A stretch of 59,481 bases of DNA from Onchocerca volvulus. Lineage: Eukaryota > Nematoda > Chromadorea > Rhabditida > Onchocercidae. Positions 35,461-49,425 of this stretch are shown here, in pieces; within the stretch, counting starts at the first letter, position 1, and each line of letters starts with the position of its first letter. Where the stretch lies: positions 1 through 59,481 of the forward strand of contig HG738155.1 of NCBI GenBank assembly GCA_000499405.2, read 5' to 3'. A program made the translations under genes and the position numbers. The notes under the pieces were generated by a model. It did not search any database. It was not told the origin of the DNA and saw nothing but the letters and a program-made list of their open reading frames with translations.

Positions 35461-38005
35461 TGCTGATTTGCCAGATTTTGTGCAACAAGGCCCTTCTTAA
35501 CTCGAACAATCAAATCAAAAACTCCAGGAACTCGAACAATTCCAGCCTTGTTTAGAATAAAAAAGTGATAAACTTTAATAATTTGAAAATCCGAAATTTC
35601 TACACTCTCTTGAATCCGCCAAAGACACCAAAAATTGAATGCGAAACAAACGATTCAGTATTGAATTTAATGCATGTAATTAAACCATCACCAACCACTT
35701 TTGCTACATGAAAGCACACTGCTCCAGTTCATCAGGCTTCGACGCTATTTGAATATAGCTTGTTTTGGTTGGGAAGAGTATTATGATGCTGATAGCTTGA
35801 GGAATTGCCAGAGTGGATTTTCCGTTTTGAACATTTGGAAGCTTCCTTCGAATAGTTTCAAAGATATGATCATTTGGACGACATTCTTCTTTACTCAAGA
35901 CATCCAAAATGGGATAACTCTCGATCTTTGTCCAGTGAAAAATAAATTATTTGTTTTAAATTTTCTATTTCTTATTTTCAATTCATTGAAGTAATGATTT
36001 AAAATGAAGGCTGCTAACAGGGAATTTTATAAAAAGTTAAGTATTTTTTTAACTACAACTTTATATTCTGAAAAACTTTGCCATTACTTGAGGTTGTTGA
36101 CAACTAGATTTTTGGTAATCATAATCGTAATTTTCTTCAAGCATTTATAGATCGATAGACATTTAGACTAGAAATACGTAAAAGAAAGAAAACTAAACTT
36201 CTATCATAGCGATTATTTTGCAATGTTTAGCTTAGCTTAGCTAACAGTTAACCAGTAAAACATTGAATCTTACATGCGTTTGTGTATAATTTTAGATCGT
36301 CAACTTTAGCCCATTTTAACATCTTTTTTTGTTGTACGTTTTCGGTATACCTTGTTTTTTTAAATATAGTCCATCTTAAGCGGTTATTTTGCAACAGCAA
36401 TCAAGAAGTTATTTCGACTTGTAAATAGCATGCAATATAGCAGTAAAATGAAAATATCAGAGCAGAATGAGAACATTGGCTAAAATGACCTTCTGACAAT
36501 AATGACAAATCTGACTTCTTCTTTGCTGAGCTTAAATGCCTATACATAAATGCATGTAAGATTCAAAATTCCTTTTAGATATTAAAGTTTTTAGTTGTTA
36601 ACGCACAAAGAACGAAGATGTAGAAATAAAGATATTTTAATGAATTGCCAGAGAATTTCTTTTCTCAGATATCATTGGTATCACTTGGGTCTTTAATCCT
36701 GTGATGCTGGAAAGTGGATCATGCCGAATGCATGTGTCCCTCATTATTTGTTTTAAATTTTGATCGCTTTTCCTCAATGAATGCAAATTACCGATCCCTC
36801 TAACTTGAAAGATTGTCAATATGTTCTGCGACTAGCAGAAAATTCTGCTTTAAATGTTAAAACTGATAAAAAAGCATAATGTTTCTCAATAATAATAACA
36901 ATAGCAGAAAAGAAGAGATAATTAATTGTGAAAGGTCACGAAACAAATCCATTCTATGTTTATGCATATTTCTATCAATTAGGAAATATATGAAAACCTT
37001 CGCCTTCTTCAAAAAATCAGACCTGCTTCCCAACTGAAGCAGTCGCTGATGCCGATAGCAGATGCATATATATAAATCAAAAAAGTTGTATCAAATTTCA
37101 AGCAGTCGGTAAAGGTTTGTTGTGTCAAATTTTCAAAGCAACATTGTGCCAGATTTTCAAAGCAAAGCTTGCAACGTTGTGTAAAAAGTAAGAAAGTCGG
37201 CATGGTCAATAGATTCAATCCTCTCACTTTCTTGTACCTTTTACAGGGCGAAAGGCAAAAAAAAAAATGCATGCATATAAATAAAAATATGTGCCTATTC
37301 GAATGCAATACTATATCAAAATTTAAAATCAATCGATGAAGAATATCAATGTGAATAAAAACGAAAAACAAACATATACATTTTTATTTATATAAATTTG
37401 CATGCGCACTTTGCTCTGTAGATTTTTAATACTTCTCTTGAAATTTCTAGTTTTATGACTTTTTTGAAAATGAAAAAAAAATTATTTCAAAAAATAATCC
37501 TATAGTAGAAATTGCACACCTATGGAATCTTTCTCTTTTAGTTCTTAATTCCTTAAGACGAATCGTAACTGATCGATCAAAATTTAAAAATTTCGCTTGA
37601 AAAATTGTAATATTTCTGGAAATGCAAGAATTGATTAGAATATAGAAATTCTACCTAACTTGTTATAATATCATCAGAGATATGAGGAAAATATTTTGAA
37701 TCTAAATGGTGATAAATGCAGTAAACTTCGAAGAAAAATTTTCCATTTATTATTGGAAATTGAGCAATCTGATATGGAGAATTTATAAAACAGAGAACTG
37801 TTTCGAAAATCCTTTGTGGAATGATTGCATCGAATACAACAAAATACACTATTGAATGACTATTGATGGTATCTATAAAAGTTATATCAATCTACTTTTA
37901 TGATAACTAAAAGTGAAAGGAAGATTATCTCGAATGATTGGAAATCAACATTTGGTGGAGACACAAGGGGGATTGAATGGAAAAACAAAATTTTAAAACT
38001 CGATC
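35461..38005. other. Intergenic with Helitron tail fragments
   Basis: Near 37050-37400 the words GTATCAAATTTCAAGCAGTC, GCCTATTCGAATGCAA and ACAAACATATACATTT match Helitron tail regions at 22.9, 24.9 and 47.1 kb, so a tail remnant sits here without its end. A 97-codon plus-strand frame (35701-35994) is open but unrecognised. No gene called. Confidence 0.5.
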
Positions 38006-38567
38006 TGTCGCGAAGCGAGAAAGATCATACAAAAGTGATTTCTATGTTTTAAAAGAAGCAAATTATAACCGTTGATGGTTGTAAAATATTTATCTCTTTG
38101 TTTCAAATTAAATGGCTTAGTTTTATGGCTTTGCTAAGTTGCTTAAGATTGTTTTATGATTGTGTTAAACGCCTTAACCTTTGTTTCATTCTGTTGTAAA
38201 TTATACCATAAAAGCGCTATTTCAAGCGCTAACAAAGGAAAGATTTTCATGTTACAAAGATGCCTTTGTGCATCATTTTTTAAAGGAAGTTAACAAGGAG
38301 ACGGTTGGTTCCACCGTCTGGGTTTTTGGTTTCTTCTTAATGATATCTTTATCCTCTTTTCTTATATTAACGAATCGTCATTTAAACTGTTATGTTGATA
38401 TAATTGGTTTGTAATTTTCGTATGTTATTGTGTTACCTGAATTTCGGTAATAAAAGGTTTAATTACCCAAGTTTGAGATACCGCTATACATTCGATAACA
38501 ACACGATAAAACAAGAACGACAAAACAAGAACTATTATTATTTTCACGATTAAGAAGATCGGCGACA
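38006..38567 (+). mobile_element. Solo LTR with perfect CGATC target duplication
   Basis: 562 bp starting TGTCGCGAAGCG and ending GGCGACA. CGATC flanks it exactly at 38001-38005 and 38568-38572. The shared core follows an AATAAA at 38449-38477. Related in layout to family B but otherwise different in sequence. Confidence 0.92.
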
Positions 38568-39044
38568 CGATCAATAGAAAAATGATTTGGGAAAAAATGA
38601 TTTGGGAATCTGATTGGTGCCGGAAATTCGTGGGATAATCATCTTTTTCGAAACTATATGAACCATTCAACTGTGAACCACTTGCTTCAGCAAAAACTCA
38701 GGTTCAACTTTTTGGATATGCCAAAAAATTATGATATAGACGATTGTAACAGTAAAAAATTAGTTTCTTCCTTGTCATTTGAAGGCAGTCTGTTCTAAAG
38801 GCAGTCTGTTCTTGTTAAAAAATCGGTCATAATGGATAGTCTAATCGGAAGTGATATTCAATAAATTCGGTTCTAAGGATATGAATGTTGGCAGCAGAAA
38901 TGCTATGAGCACTTCGATATGGAAAAGATGAAGCAGAATTTTATTTTTACATAAAATTTTTCAGAAAATGTATTGAATTGCTTAAAGCAAGACATCTGTT
39001 TCTTGAAATGTTTGTCTATAAAATACAACAAGTTCTGCATCAAA
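38568..39044. other. Intergenic, no gene seen
   Basis: Short stretch up to the start of duplication copy 2; includes a tandem GGCAGTCTGTTCT pair near 38785-38812. Confidence 0.4.
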
Positions 39045-42000
39045 TATTCTAAATTTCAATTAAAATCTTAAAAACTTTCATCACATTCCGCTGATATTAT
39101 AATAGTTTTGGTAGAATACGATTTGTTTTTTATATTTCCAGAAGTGTAATTTTTCAAGTGAAATTCTCAAGTTTGATATAGCAATTATGACTTTCCTTAA
39201 GAAATTCAATATTTCTTTTACCTTCAATGAGCAAGCGGTACTTTAGGATGTTGTATCAGCATACATTCATTTAAACTCCTCCTCTTTTTCGGAAGAAATA
39301 GGTCATTTTTCGCCATCTAGCCACCATTCTGTTCGGATGTGAACGAGATTCTCAAAAATTATGCGTACTTTCCTTTTAATTTCCTTCTCTCAGTTAATTT
39401 TCTAAAGATGAGAAGTGGCACTGTTTGATTGATATGTAGTCCAGCAGGATGATGCATGCAATTTTTATATTTCAAAAAAGAAAGTCTTAATGACCCATCA
39501 TTATAATGCAAAAGGTTCAAAGAGTGAATAGATTCAAGTATTACGTGACTAAGAGACATTGTGCTACTTATCTAAGACTATATCTAAATCAAATTGGTCT
39601 ATAACACGCAGTGCCTTATCTTTTTCAGAAACTACTGCTCTGGAAAAGTTGATATTCATTATGGATTATCGAAATTTTGCCCCCCCATAATTCAAACGAA
39701 ATGATGCATCTGTATGATTTCTGTTCGTTCAGTTTTACCCAATATTGTCTTCTAGAAACTTATTTATATGCAATTAATTTTCATTTCTAAAAATAATATT
39801 TATATCAGCTGATATGAACCCATTGAGTTTGATACATGAAGATTATACATATAGCAAAGATTGAGTTAACAGATGCGCAACAAAAATCCGAGGTGACTAA
39901 AAGTTCTTCACAAAAGATCAAATTATCAGTATGGATTTCATCCATTTTGTCACAACATTTATAATGGGATTATCTCTTCTAATTTTCTTTGCTCTTTCCT
40001 ATTTCGCCACTGTTGTTCACTCATTAATCTGTTTTGTCAGTCTTGTGTCCACTCTATCGTAAATTGTAGCGCATGGTCGTTATGCATTACTGATGTTTTC
40101 TAATTTAGTCCACATAATATCGAAAATGCAGCAGAATCTGTTTCGTAAACTTATAATATGCATAGCTGGATAAGGCAACATGTAAAATGCATGTGGAAGG
40201 TTAACAGAAATGTATGGTAATGTTCACAGCTTTACTTCCGAGGAAAATGACAAGTCAAGGTTAAAATTCTCTATTAAAGTTCTCATAATGAATGTGAAAG
40301 CTTCATGTAAATACCATGCATAGAAGAGATGTCTTCATAATTGTCCCCCAGGGCCAATTCAACGATGTCGTCTTTCAAATTAAGCTTTGTGAATTCAACA
40401 GCAATGTTCCTGTATTATTTGTCTTCAAGAATTTATCAGTTCGTCAATGTGAGTTTTCAGGTTTTGTGAACATTGTGGAAGAGAGTAAGATTAATCGCTC
40501 GCTTTCCCCCCGATGAAATTGGCGTGACGTGCTTAATACTAGTTAATTTTGAAATTCCGTTCGGAAATTTTTATGCCATACTTTTTGAAATTTATTTCGC
40601 TGGTAGAAGGGCAGAAATGAATACTGATGTGAGTGTTTTGTAGGAAAAATGATATCACGGACAGTACTTAATATATTCTTATGGATCGCTGCAGTTTCTG
40701 CTGAATTTTATACTTCTCTTGCCTCGCTAAAATTAATAATTGGAGCTGAGAGGGATATTCCAGTACTGATTAATGGTTATGTGGAAAAGAGTTAGAAAGA
40801 CTTGATTATCTAAAGAAGTAAGCGGTTTTTGTTTTCTTTTAAGCTAAATTGAACTCTTTTATTCTTCATTTCATACTATCCTCCAATTTAAATTGGCAAT
40901 AAAGGTTGTAACGTCGTGATTACGTCTTCTTGTCTTATTGACAGAATACTGTGGCATAAACGCCATTCGCTAACAAACAATAGTGACTGATGAGACCTTT
41001 TATGAGTGGAATTGATAACTGTTATTCGAAGATTGGTACTTCAAGCAGTTGTTAAAGAAATTTTATTGATGAACTTTGACATGCATAATTTTTGGAAAAA
41101 ATTAAAAACTTTTGTAATGGTAGCACTGTCAGTACTCAGTAGTGTCCACAAATTACTGATATAATTCCAGATTCGCTCAAGAAGTACAAGAACATAATGG
41201 TAAAGCTACATGAGACGGTGAGAAAGCGGTAAGACATCCAATCAATGCCTTCCTGGTGATTAAAGGGATGATAGCAGATGGGAACAAAATATTAACGATT
41301 ATGCAATCTGACTCCGCCGATGATGCAATCCGCAGTGCCACTCATCAGAGAGCTAATACGCATTTCAGTTATCCTACAGAGGTAACCTTGGTCTTCGCTT
41401 TATGATCCTCTTTTTTTTTTTTCGTAAGGACTATTATGGTATAAATGATCATCTGGCAGAAATATATTTTGAATTTTATTATATTTATCCCAAGTCGATA
41501 GAACACATTTTTGCCTTTGAATGTTGAACATCATAAATTTAAGAGCAGAAATGCATTAAATTCATGCCGCTAATCAATATATGTCAAAAGATTTAGGCAA
41601 GCATATGATATCTCGTTGTTTAAGCTCTGCTAAGCCAGTGTGAGCGCAAATTTGAATTTGGCTTCATATGGGTATGATCTGCTAAATTCGCTTTCACATT
41701 GTCTTGGCTGCTATTCGATGTGTGCCAAGTGAATGCAGATTTGATTATGTTGTAAAATTATTAATGATGTACTATCGTGGAGGAATGTAAAGGAGGATCT
41801 GTTAGGCGCAGCAACTGGTTTGTTACGTTTGCAAGACAAATATCAAATGGACACCAGAGATATTGCTGATAGGAAACTCTTGAATTCTCAAATGCCAACA
41901 GTTGCTTTAATTGGTTAGTTTTGTTCCTCTAAAAGATAATTTGAAGAACTGTTAGACATGAAAGATACTTTTTCTTCTCCTTTACCTTCTTTCGCTTTCT

Positions 42001-44144
42001 TCATGATGGAGAGAATGTTAAGAAGAGGAAATATATCGCTTTCAAAGTTTCGATTGTTGCAACTGAAAATTTTTTTGAAGTTGGTCGTGCAGCATACAGT
42101 GAATGTGAATATGACTACTATCACACCATTATGTGGATGCAAGAAGCGCGAGAGCGTATCGAGAACAAGACCATCCCAACGGTGATCCTAGAAGATATCC
42201 TCGTATATTTGGCTTTCTCACTGTAAAAACAAGGTAATTTGAAATGAGCTTTGCTGCTTACGGAGCAAATTATATCGTATGGGTAAATCATTTGTCATTG
42301 AGTTTCTTTTTTTTTTTTCTCGACTAAAAGTAGCACAAGGATGTTATGCGTCAACGGCTAAATTAATTTCATATGCAGTATGAAGTAGCCGTTTGATGCT
42401 ATGTAAATTATTTCTAAGTTTTTGGCGCGAAATGTTCTATTCCGCTCGTACTACAGATCCAGATCATCCGAGAGCCAAAAAAATGTAAAAGGATATGAAG
42501 ATTTGCTGGAAAACAATGGGGTGCAACTTATCGATATGTGACGAGACATTTCACCAATAGATAATATTCGAGATGAAAATGATTTGGACGAAAATGTAAT
42601 GCTGACTTACGAAGCATTATGTCGATAAGAAGTGTCCGTCGTAAGCATTTCAGGACCGTATGTTTAATTTTTTCGTATAAAAAAAACTGTCAAGAGTAAA
42701 CTTTGCTGTAATATTCAAAATTATTGGCTTGATTTTCCCAGATAGCACTGACTAAATTTTTCAATAAAACAATGCATCACAAGTTGTTACAAACCGAGAA
42801 TTTCACTTCTTTGTCGTGTTCGGGTTAAATTTATTTTGTTAGAAAAACTGGCGACTTGAAATTTCGGGGTTTATTACTTTTGAATTTGGCGGATTTCTTG
42901 CAGGACATAAAAGCACAATCGCAGCTGTATTGCTATTATAAAATGGATTATTCGTATTTGAGTCTGGCACTGTTCAACGTGGAAACTGTTCGTCAAAATT
43001 GGCGATACTGTTCCATGACATTACGGACGGGGAGGCACGAATTATTCAAATGCTTGCAGTGACTAAGGCATGTTCAATGCTTCTTGATTTATATTATAGT
43101 ATTGCATGCTAATTTTCAAGGGCAAAAAGGGAGAAGTGAAGGGAGTGGACCATTGTATTTACTTCAGACCTAAAATAATCGCTTCATAGTATTTCAGTTG
43201 AACGGAACAAGAATTTACAATAATTCGACTGAAAACTTTGATTCGCCCTCTTTTATTACTCTCAAGAGGCAACTATTCAGAGATTTTCATTTATTCTGGT
43301 TTAGCAAATAAAACTTTTATTAATTTATGAAAGATGTGACTGGCAAAGGCAGAAAGAATTTTCTTGTTGTTTTTATTCATTTTTGATTAATTAGTAACAG
43401 AAATAAAATTTACCACTATTCCAAACAAAAATATTTTACCTGTTTAATAAGCAGGAAAGAAAACTAATCTAATCTTTTGTCCATTTATTAAATTTTCGTT
43501 GGACAATGAGTTCATTCTTTCTCAGTACACGCTTGAAACCAATAGAACATGAAGTAGTTAAACGCATCGACAGACGTCTTAAATTGTCAACAAATCTCGA
43601 AATAGAAACCGCAGAGGATCTTGCGGTCATTCTTTTAGATTCCTAAATTTCAAAATAGAGACTAGAAAAGTTCAAAATCATGAAAGTTACCATTTTTCTC
43701 CTATTCTGTTGTTTCAAATGGACATTCTTAGAAAATGGCTGATAGTACTACAAACATTTTCTCATTTCTTGAAAATCATGGCCAGTAAGACCGTTTATTC
43801 CATAAATTTTAGTAAATTTGAACATCAAAGATTTTTCAGGTTCTCAGTTATGGAATTGGTAGATAATACGAACCTCATTTCGATTGTGCATTGATAAGTG
43901 TTATCTTTACTGCTGTTCTACTTTTTATAATCATTGTTTTGTTATGCATCGCTACGATTTTTTTAAATTTCTAAATCAGAATACCCTTTGAGTGAGAAAT
44001 TTTTAAGTTTTAGACAATAGGAACAACACAATATTACAGAAATAAGTGTCCTTCAATTGCTGTTACATACAGGATCAAATTGCACTCGAGGATGTTAGTA
44101 CACATTGTTAACAACAGGTTATTGAAACTTTATTGATTATTTCA

Positions 44145-45012
44145 TCTATATCTATATATAAATAATAATGTAAATGCTACCTGTTACTCACGCCCGATCT
44201 CCGGTAAATTCCCAACCGATTTTTTTCAAATTTTGACACAACCTTCTCCAACTGACCTTCTTTATATTTGAATATGGTCACGTTTTTTTACGTGTCACGT
44301 CCGTGACAACTGAAAATTGGTGAGGAGGTGGAGTTTGTTGAATCCGTATCTTTACTCAAGAAGAAGAGAGGGATGGGGAAAAAAGGAGAATGGCAGAAAA
44401 AAAAGATAGGCAGAGGCTAACCGTATCTTTAACTCAAGAAGAAAGATGGGAGAAAAAAGGAGAATAACAGAAAAAAAGGTAGGCGGTTAGCAAGAATAAT
44501 AGAAATTAAATGTGATGACCGTCGCGTGCCAATAGTTGCGCATCACCATCACGCGCCAGCAAAGGCGTCCTATCTATCATTTTGTATAGGGATTTCAACG
44601 GGAGCGGTTTAATGCTCCGACTTTCTTCTTTTTTATTTTATAAATTTTTTATTTTATAGTTTTCTCCTTTAGTCGTTGCGCATCATCATCACGCCCTAAC
44701 GAAGGCGCTCTTTCTGTCATTTTATATTCGTTTTATATAGAAATGTCAACGGGAGCGGTTTAATGCTCCGACTCGGGTTTTTTTCTAGTTTTCTCTTCCA
44801 GTCGTTTTCTTCTTTTTTATTTTATAAATTTATCATCAGATTTGTTTTACTAATATTGTTGATTTTTTACTGTGTCGTAATAAATAATAATTGATATTAA
44901 ATGATAAATAATAATAAATAATGATAGTGGTAAATTATAACTAATAAATAATAATGAATAATAATACGGAATGCTGAATAATAATAAATAATAAACAATA
45001 AATACTAAATAA
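44145..45012 (+). mobile_element. Outer Helitron, 5' part
   Basis: Begins around TCTATATCTATATATAAATA (exact TC at 44145 or 44151) with the 5' region of the Helitron at 45013: CGCCCGATCTC, CAAATTTTGACACAACCTT, ACGTGTCACGTCCGTGACA. Followed by two GCGCCA...GGCGC subrepeats and an AATAAT array. It has no 3' end of its own; the next Helitron start follows directly. Confidence 0.75.
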
Positions 45013-46330
45013 TCTATATAAATAAAAATGTAAATGTTACCTGCTTCCTACGCCCGATCTCTGGGAAATTCTCAACCGATTTCTTTCAAATTTTGACACA
45101 ACCTTGCACTCCAACCGAATTTCTTTATGGGTAAATATGGTTGCGTTTTTTAACGTGTTACGTCTGTGACAACTGAAAATAGGTGAGGAGGTGGAATTTA
45201 TTGCATCCGCCCACCCTTTTTTCTGTCATTCTCCTTTTTTCTCCCATCTTTCCCTCTCCCCTTCTTGAGTAAAAGATACGGTTAGCCTCCGCCTATCTTT
45301 TTTTCTGCCATTCTCCTTTTTCCCCCATCTCTCTCTCTTCTTCTTGGGTAAAGATGCGGTTAGCAATAATTATAGAAATTAAAATAAGTTCAATGCAATA
45401 AACTGACCATCGCGCGCCAATAAATGCGTATCGTCGTCACGCGCTAACAGAGGCGTCCTTTCTATCATTTTGTATATATATAGGGATGTCAACGGGAGCG
45501 GTTTGATGCTTCGACTTTCTTCTTCTTGTTTTATAAATTTTTTACTTTATAGCTTTCTCCTTTAAAAGGCGCTCTTTCTATCGTTTTATATAGAAATGTC
45601 AGCGAGAGCGGTTTACTGCTCCGACTCGCGTCTTTTTTAGTTTTCTCCTTTTTTATTTTATAGTTTCCTCCTTTAGTCGTTTTCTCTTTTTTTATTTTAT
45701 AAATTTATCATTAGATTTGTGTTACTAATATTGTTGATTTTTTACTGTTGCGTAATAAATAATAATATTAAATAGTGATAAATAATAATAAATATGGATA
45801 AATAATGACAAATAATAATAATTAATAATAAATAATATAATAAAAAAGAATAATGAACAGTGATAAATTGTAACAAATAAATAATAATGAATGATAATAC
45901 AGAATGTCGAATAATAATAAATAATAATAAAATAAATAATTAGCTAATCCTTTGTGACCCTCAACTAGGGTCAATGTCGATTATCCTAGCGCGCCAACAA
46001 AGGCGCCCTTTTCTATCATTTTATATAGGAATTTCAACGATAATGGTTTAATACACCAACTCGGGTTTTTTCCCCTTCATGTCGTTTTCTTCCTTTTTAT
46101 TTAATAAATTTACCGTTAGATTTGTTTTATTGATATTATTGATTTTTTACTCTTGCGTAATAAATAATTTTTAATCATTTTTTTGTAACCCTCAACTAGA
46201 GTCAATGTCGATGATCTTCGCGCGCCAACAAAAACGCATCATCAACATGCGCTAACAAGGGCGTCCTTTTCTATCATTTTAAATAAGGATTTCAATAAGA
46301 GCAGTTTGATATTTCGACTCAAGTTTTTTC
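44520..46330 (+). repeat. Helitron internal subrepeats
   Basis: A ~110-130 base unit (CGCGCCAACAAAGGCG-like words, TTTCTATCATTTTATATAGG, TTTCAACGGGAGCGGTTTAA, then CTCCGACTCGGG and a T-rich tail) recurs at about 44525, 44675, 45405, 45567, 45975 and 46212, and also at 23199 and 24045 in the other Helitron. Each has a small palindrome GGAGCGGTTTAATGCTCC. Function unknown. Confidence 0.75.
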
Positions 46331-47320
46331 CCTTTAGTCGTTTTCACCTTTTTTATTTTATAAATTTATCATTAGATTTGTTTTATTGATATTATTGATT
46401 TCTCACTGCTGCGCAGTAAATAATAAATAATGATAAATAATAATGATAAATAATGGTAAATAATAATAAATAATCAGGAATTTTTTGACTCCGTCCCGTT
46501 CCGCGTCTTCATGAGTATTAATAGCGCAAGATAAACTATTGCAGCTTCAAGATGATTATAAATATTTCTAGAGGATTATCTATATATATTTAATAAGCAT
46601 ATCTATAAAAATGATGGTCTGTTCGAATACAAGGTTGTATCAGAATTTGAAAGCAATCAGTGGAGAATTTCTGATGATTCCAGTGGATACGTTATTTCAA
46701 TTTAAAAGATCGCAATTCCCAATTTGATGGACGTTTGCATTCACGATCAATATAGCTCAGAGGCAATCCTTGCAACTGTGCAACTTAGATCAATGGGTGA
46801 AATTTACGAAAAGAGGCAATTGAAAACGCAATCTAACAATAGAACAATAGAAGTCAGAGAGATAATTCCTAAATTGCTTGAACGAAATATTTGATTATAC
46901 ACTATCCTGACCTCGACATTTGCGCAACGCAACTACATTCCCCACAATCAATAAATAAGCGAATTACATTTCTCACAAAGCAAAAAACAGACGAAAAGCT
47001 TGAATTTCTCGCCTTAATTATTTAAAAGCATTTCCCCATTGATTGCAACGTGCATAAAAATTTGATATCAATCGATGAATATTCAAAAACATGCGCGTAT
47101 TCGAATGCAACTTTGTGTCAAAATTTCAAAGCAATAGATTAAGGACTTTCCGATATTTAAGATTTTGAATATAGATAAAGTGCGTATTTAAGAACTTACG
47201 GAAGTTTAAAATTTTGAACAAAACGAACATTGACATTTCTATTTATATAGATTAGCTGGAGCCGGACACGCGAAGCGTGTTCGGCCCCCCATAGCTGGGT
47301 AGTATGACCGGGCCAGCTAG
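45013..47320 (+). mobile_element. Helitron with both termini
   Basis: Starts TCTATATAAATAAAAATG after A and ends CTAG before T, the A/T insertion pattern of Helitrons. Near the 3' end lies an imperfect hairpin GCCGGACACGC/GCGTGTTCGGC (about 47261-47285). Inside are four or more subrepeats, AATAAT arrays, and a plus-strand remnant of helicase C-terminal code (46690-46800) with stops. Non-autonomous. Confidence 0.85.
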
Positions 47321-48822
47321 TATTTTAATAACAGGAGATTACATTTTCAGAAAGGAAAGGAATGCTTCGGAAAATTGGGAACTGGGAATAGAGTAGCTAC
47401 ATTTTTGATCCACGTATTCATTCATTTTGATTTCATTTGTTTCTGAATAATTCTTGAATAATTCAATTCCTTTAATTGAAAATATTTAGGCAAATAATTC
47501 TTGATTACAGATGACCGAACCAGAAATCGGAGTTAGGACAGTATTAACAACTAATTTTGAAATATCAGTACCGTGTATTAAGGTGAGTTGTTAAATATTA
47601 GGCGCTACATACCAGTCAGATAGATGCTGTTATCACCAAAATGTTTTTTGACAATTTCTGTAGGAAAATAGAATTGTTAATTTCGAATCCAAATTCATTA
47701 CTTCCATAATCTGTTTCTTTTATGTAGCGGGTTAAACAAAAGAAGACAATATATGGGCCAAGTAGAGAAAATTAATCGAAATATGGATCTGTTTGAAAAT
47801 TTTTAATGTTGTACTGAGTCTGTAAATTTGCTCTAATCTAGAAAAATGTATTAGGCATGCCTGAATTATTAAAGTTTACTTTGTGATACGCTTAATTAAT
47901 ATAATATCGATTACTATAGAATGCAGCGTTGTTCTGGTATAACTTGATGCGTAGCGATGAAGTAGAAATGCCCTCTCGACATGCTGCATTTATGGTATCA
48001 ACCGGAATTAAGTGGACAGCGAACAAATGGTTTCATGAACAAGGGCAGGAATAGCTTCGACCGTGCGGTTTGACTCAATCCGATCAGGAACGATACGTAG
48101 GTGATGTAGAGGATTCCGAGCCGAAGCATCATTTCAATATTAGATCAGAAACGAAGAAATCTGAGAAAGTGAATAGGAAACACTGAAAAATTTAATTTAA
48201 ACTTTGGAAGAATACCGACAGCTGTGGAATTTCAGAAAGAAAAGAATATATATACTTGTTGAAAAATTCATCTGAAAATAATTCATTAGACGCATCTATG
48301 TGACAAAGGTTCTTCTACCAATGGCTTAAAAGAAATAAACAAGTCATTGCAAAATTATCGCTTCTAAACACTTGTTCTTATCGCATTTCTCCACTTTCTC
48401 GATATTTCAATTAAGCAAGAAATTTATAATTTCTCACCTTATTTTCTCTGTCTTCACTTTTTACTATTGTTGCTACTATTATTAATTGAGGATATTGTCA
48501 AACTAAATAATGGGTTTCTGTTATAACAATCTCTGCTATATAAATATTCCAATCATTTTGCTTTTTTTCAATATCATATTTTTTCTTATTTTTCAAGTGG
48601 ATTCAAATGCGCATTAATTTCGTCTGTAAATAATCAGACAGGCAGATATATCTAATTCAGCATTCAGCACACTGATCACTTATAAATCTTCTTTTTTTTT
48701 CGGTTGCAGTGTAAATCGGGTCTCTGTGTCGTGAAAGTTTGTTTGCAGGACAATCATTAGCTCTAGTTTATTGGATATTGATTGAACTTAATTTTGATGA
48801 TTATCAACAATGATAACCAAGT

Positions 48823-49425
48823 TGTCGCTGAAATCGCGAGATAAAAGAAGAAAAATCAGTGACCCCTTTGTTTAAAATTTTACATTGCATATCTCATGTA
48901 GTCGATTGTAAATCATTTTGTCTATCCAGTTAATGAGCTTAAAAAATAGAAGCTCTCTATTATCATCAGCTAACTAAAGCACAATCTTATGCGCATCAAA
49001 GGCGCATACTTCTGAGACAACAAAGGATCTTTCTTGTCTCTACAATGTACCATGACCCCCCATCCACGAAGAAGATGGGATGGGGTCCTGACTACAAAAT
49101 CATTTCAACTAACAAGCTGCCATCAGCTCGGTCGAGTGGACCAGCTGGTGATAAACCAATTCTTCTTTTTTACCAAATCTATCTCCCCCCCCTCTTTTAC
49201 ATTATAATCTCTTCATATTATTATCGGTATTGTATTGTTAATATAATTGTTGTAATAATTGTTACGCATGTTGATTCGTAAATTAATCATAATAAAGGTT
49301 TAATTACCCAAGTTTGAGGTTCGTTACCAAGTGAATAAACATCAAAATAGAAGAAACTGTGAGAACAGAAGAACAGAATTCAACTTATTATTTTGTCGCT
49401 ATCAGAAAGAAAAGAAGCGACAAAA
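48823..49425 (+). mobile_element. Solo LTR, family B, with CAAGT target duplication
   Basis: TGTCGCTGAAATC to GCGACAAAA, flanked by CAAGT at 48818-48822 and 49426-49430. Nearly identical to the inverse of 196-784. Core with AATAAA at 49291-49320. Lies downstream of the prolyl hydroxylase pseudogene and is missing from copy 1. Confidence 0.92.

Larger units (their letters stand above)
40649..48186 (+). pseudogene. Prolyl 4-hydroxylase alpha pseudogene (copy 2)
   Basis: All twelve exons of the 28133-34322 gene are recognisable in order: about 40649-40820, 41171-41381, 41792-41914, 42004-42280, 42453-42641, 42903-43071, 43200-43285, 43527-43630, 43840-43903, 47354-47409, 47510-47582, 47922-48186. 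The signal peptide start is intact (MISRTVLNIFLWIAAVSA), but one A is lost in exon 1 (VEK then a stop), CGA has become TGA in exon 2, exons 4 and 5 contain stops, exon 12 has GAA TAG where copy 1 has GAA TGG, and the exon 4 acceptor AG has become TG. Some pieces stay well conserved (MTEPEIG; NAALFWYNLMRS). A 3.2-kb Helitron occupies intron 9. Unlikely to make a hydroxylase. Confidence 0.93.

Noticed and set aside
37009..37371. 120-codon minus-strand frame with several hydrophobic stretches
   Set aside because: Built from Helitron tail repeats.
44878..46480. CRISPR-like regular repeats
   Set aside because: The repeats are eukaryotic Helitron subunits and AATAAT microsatellites without uniform spacers.
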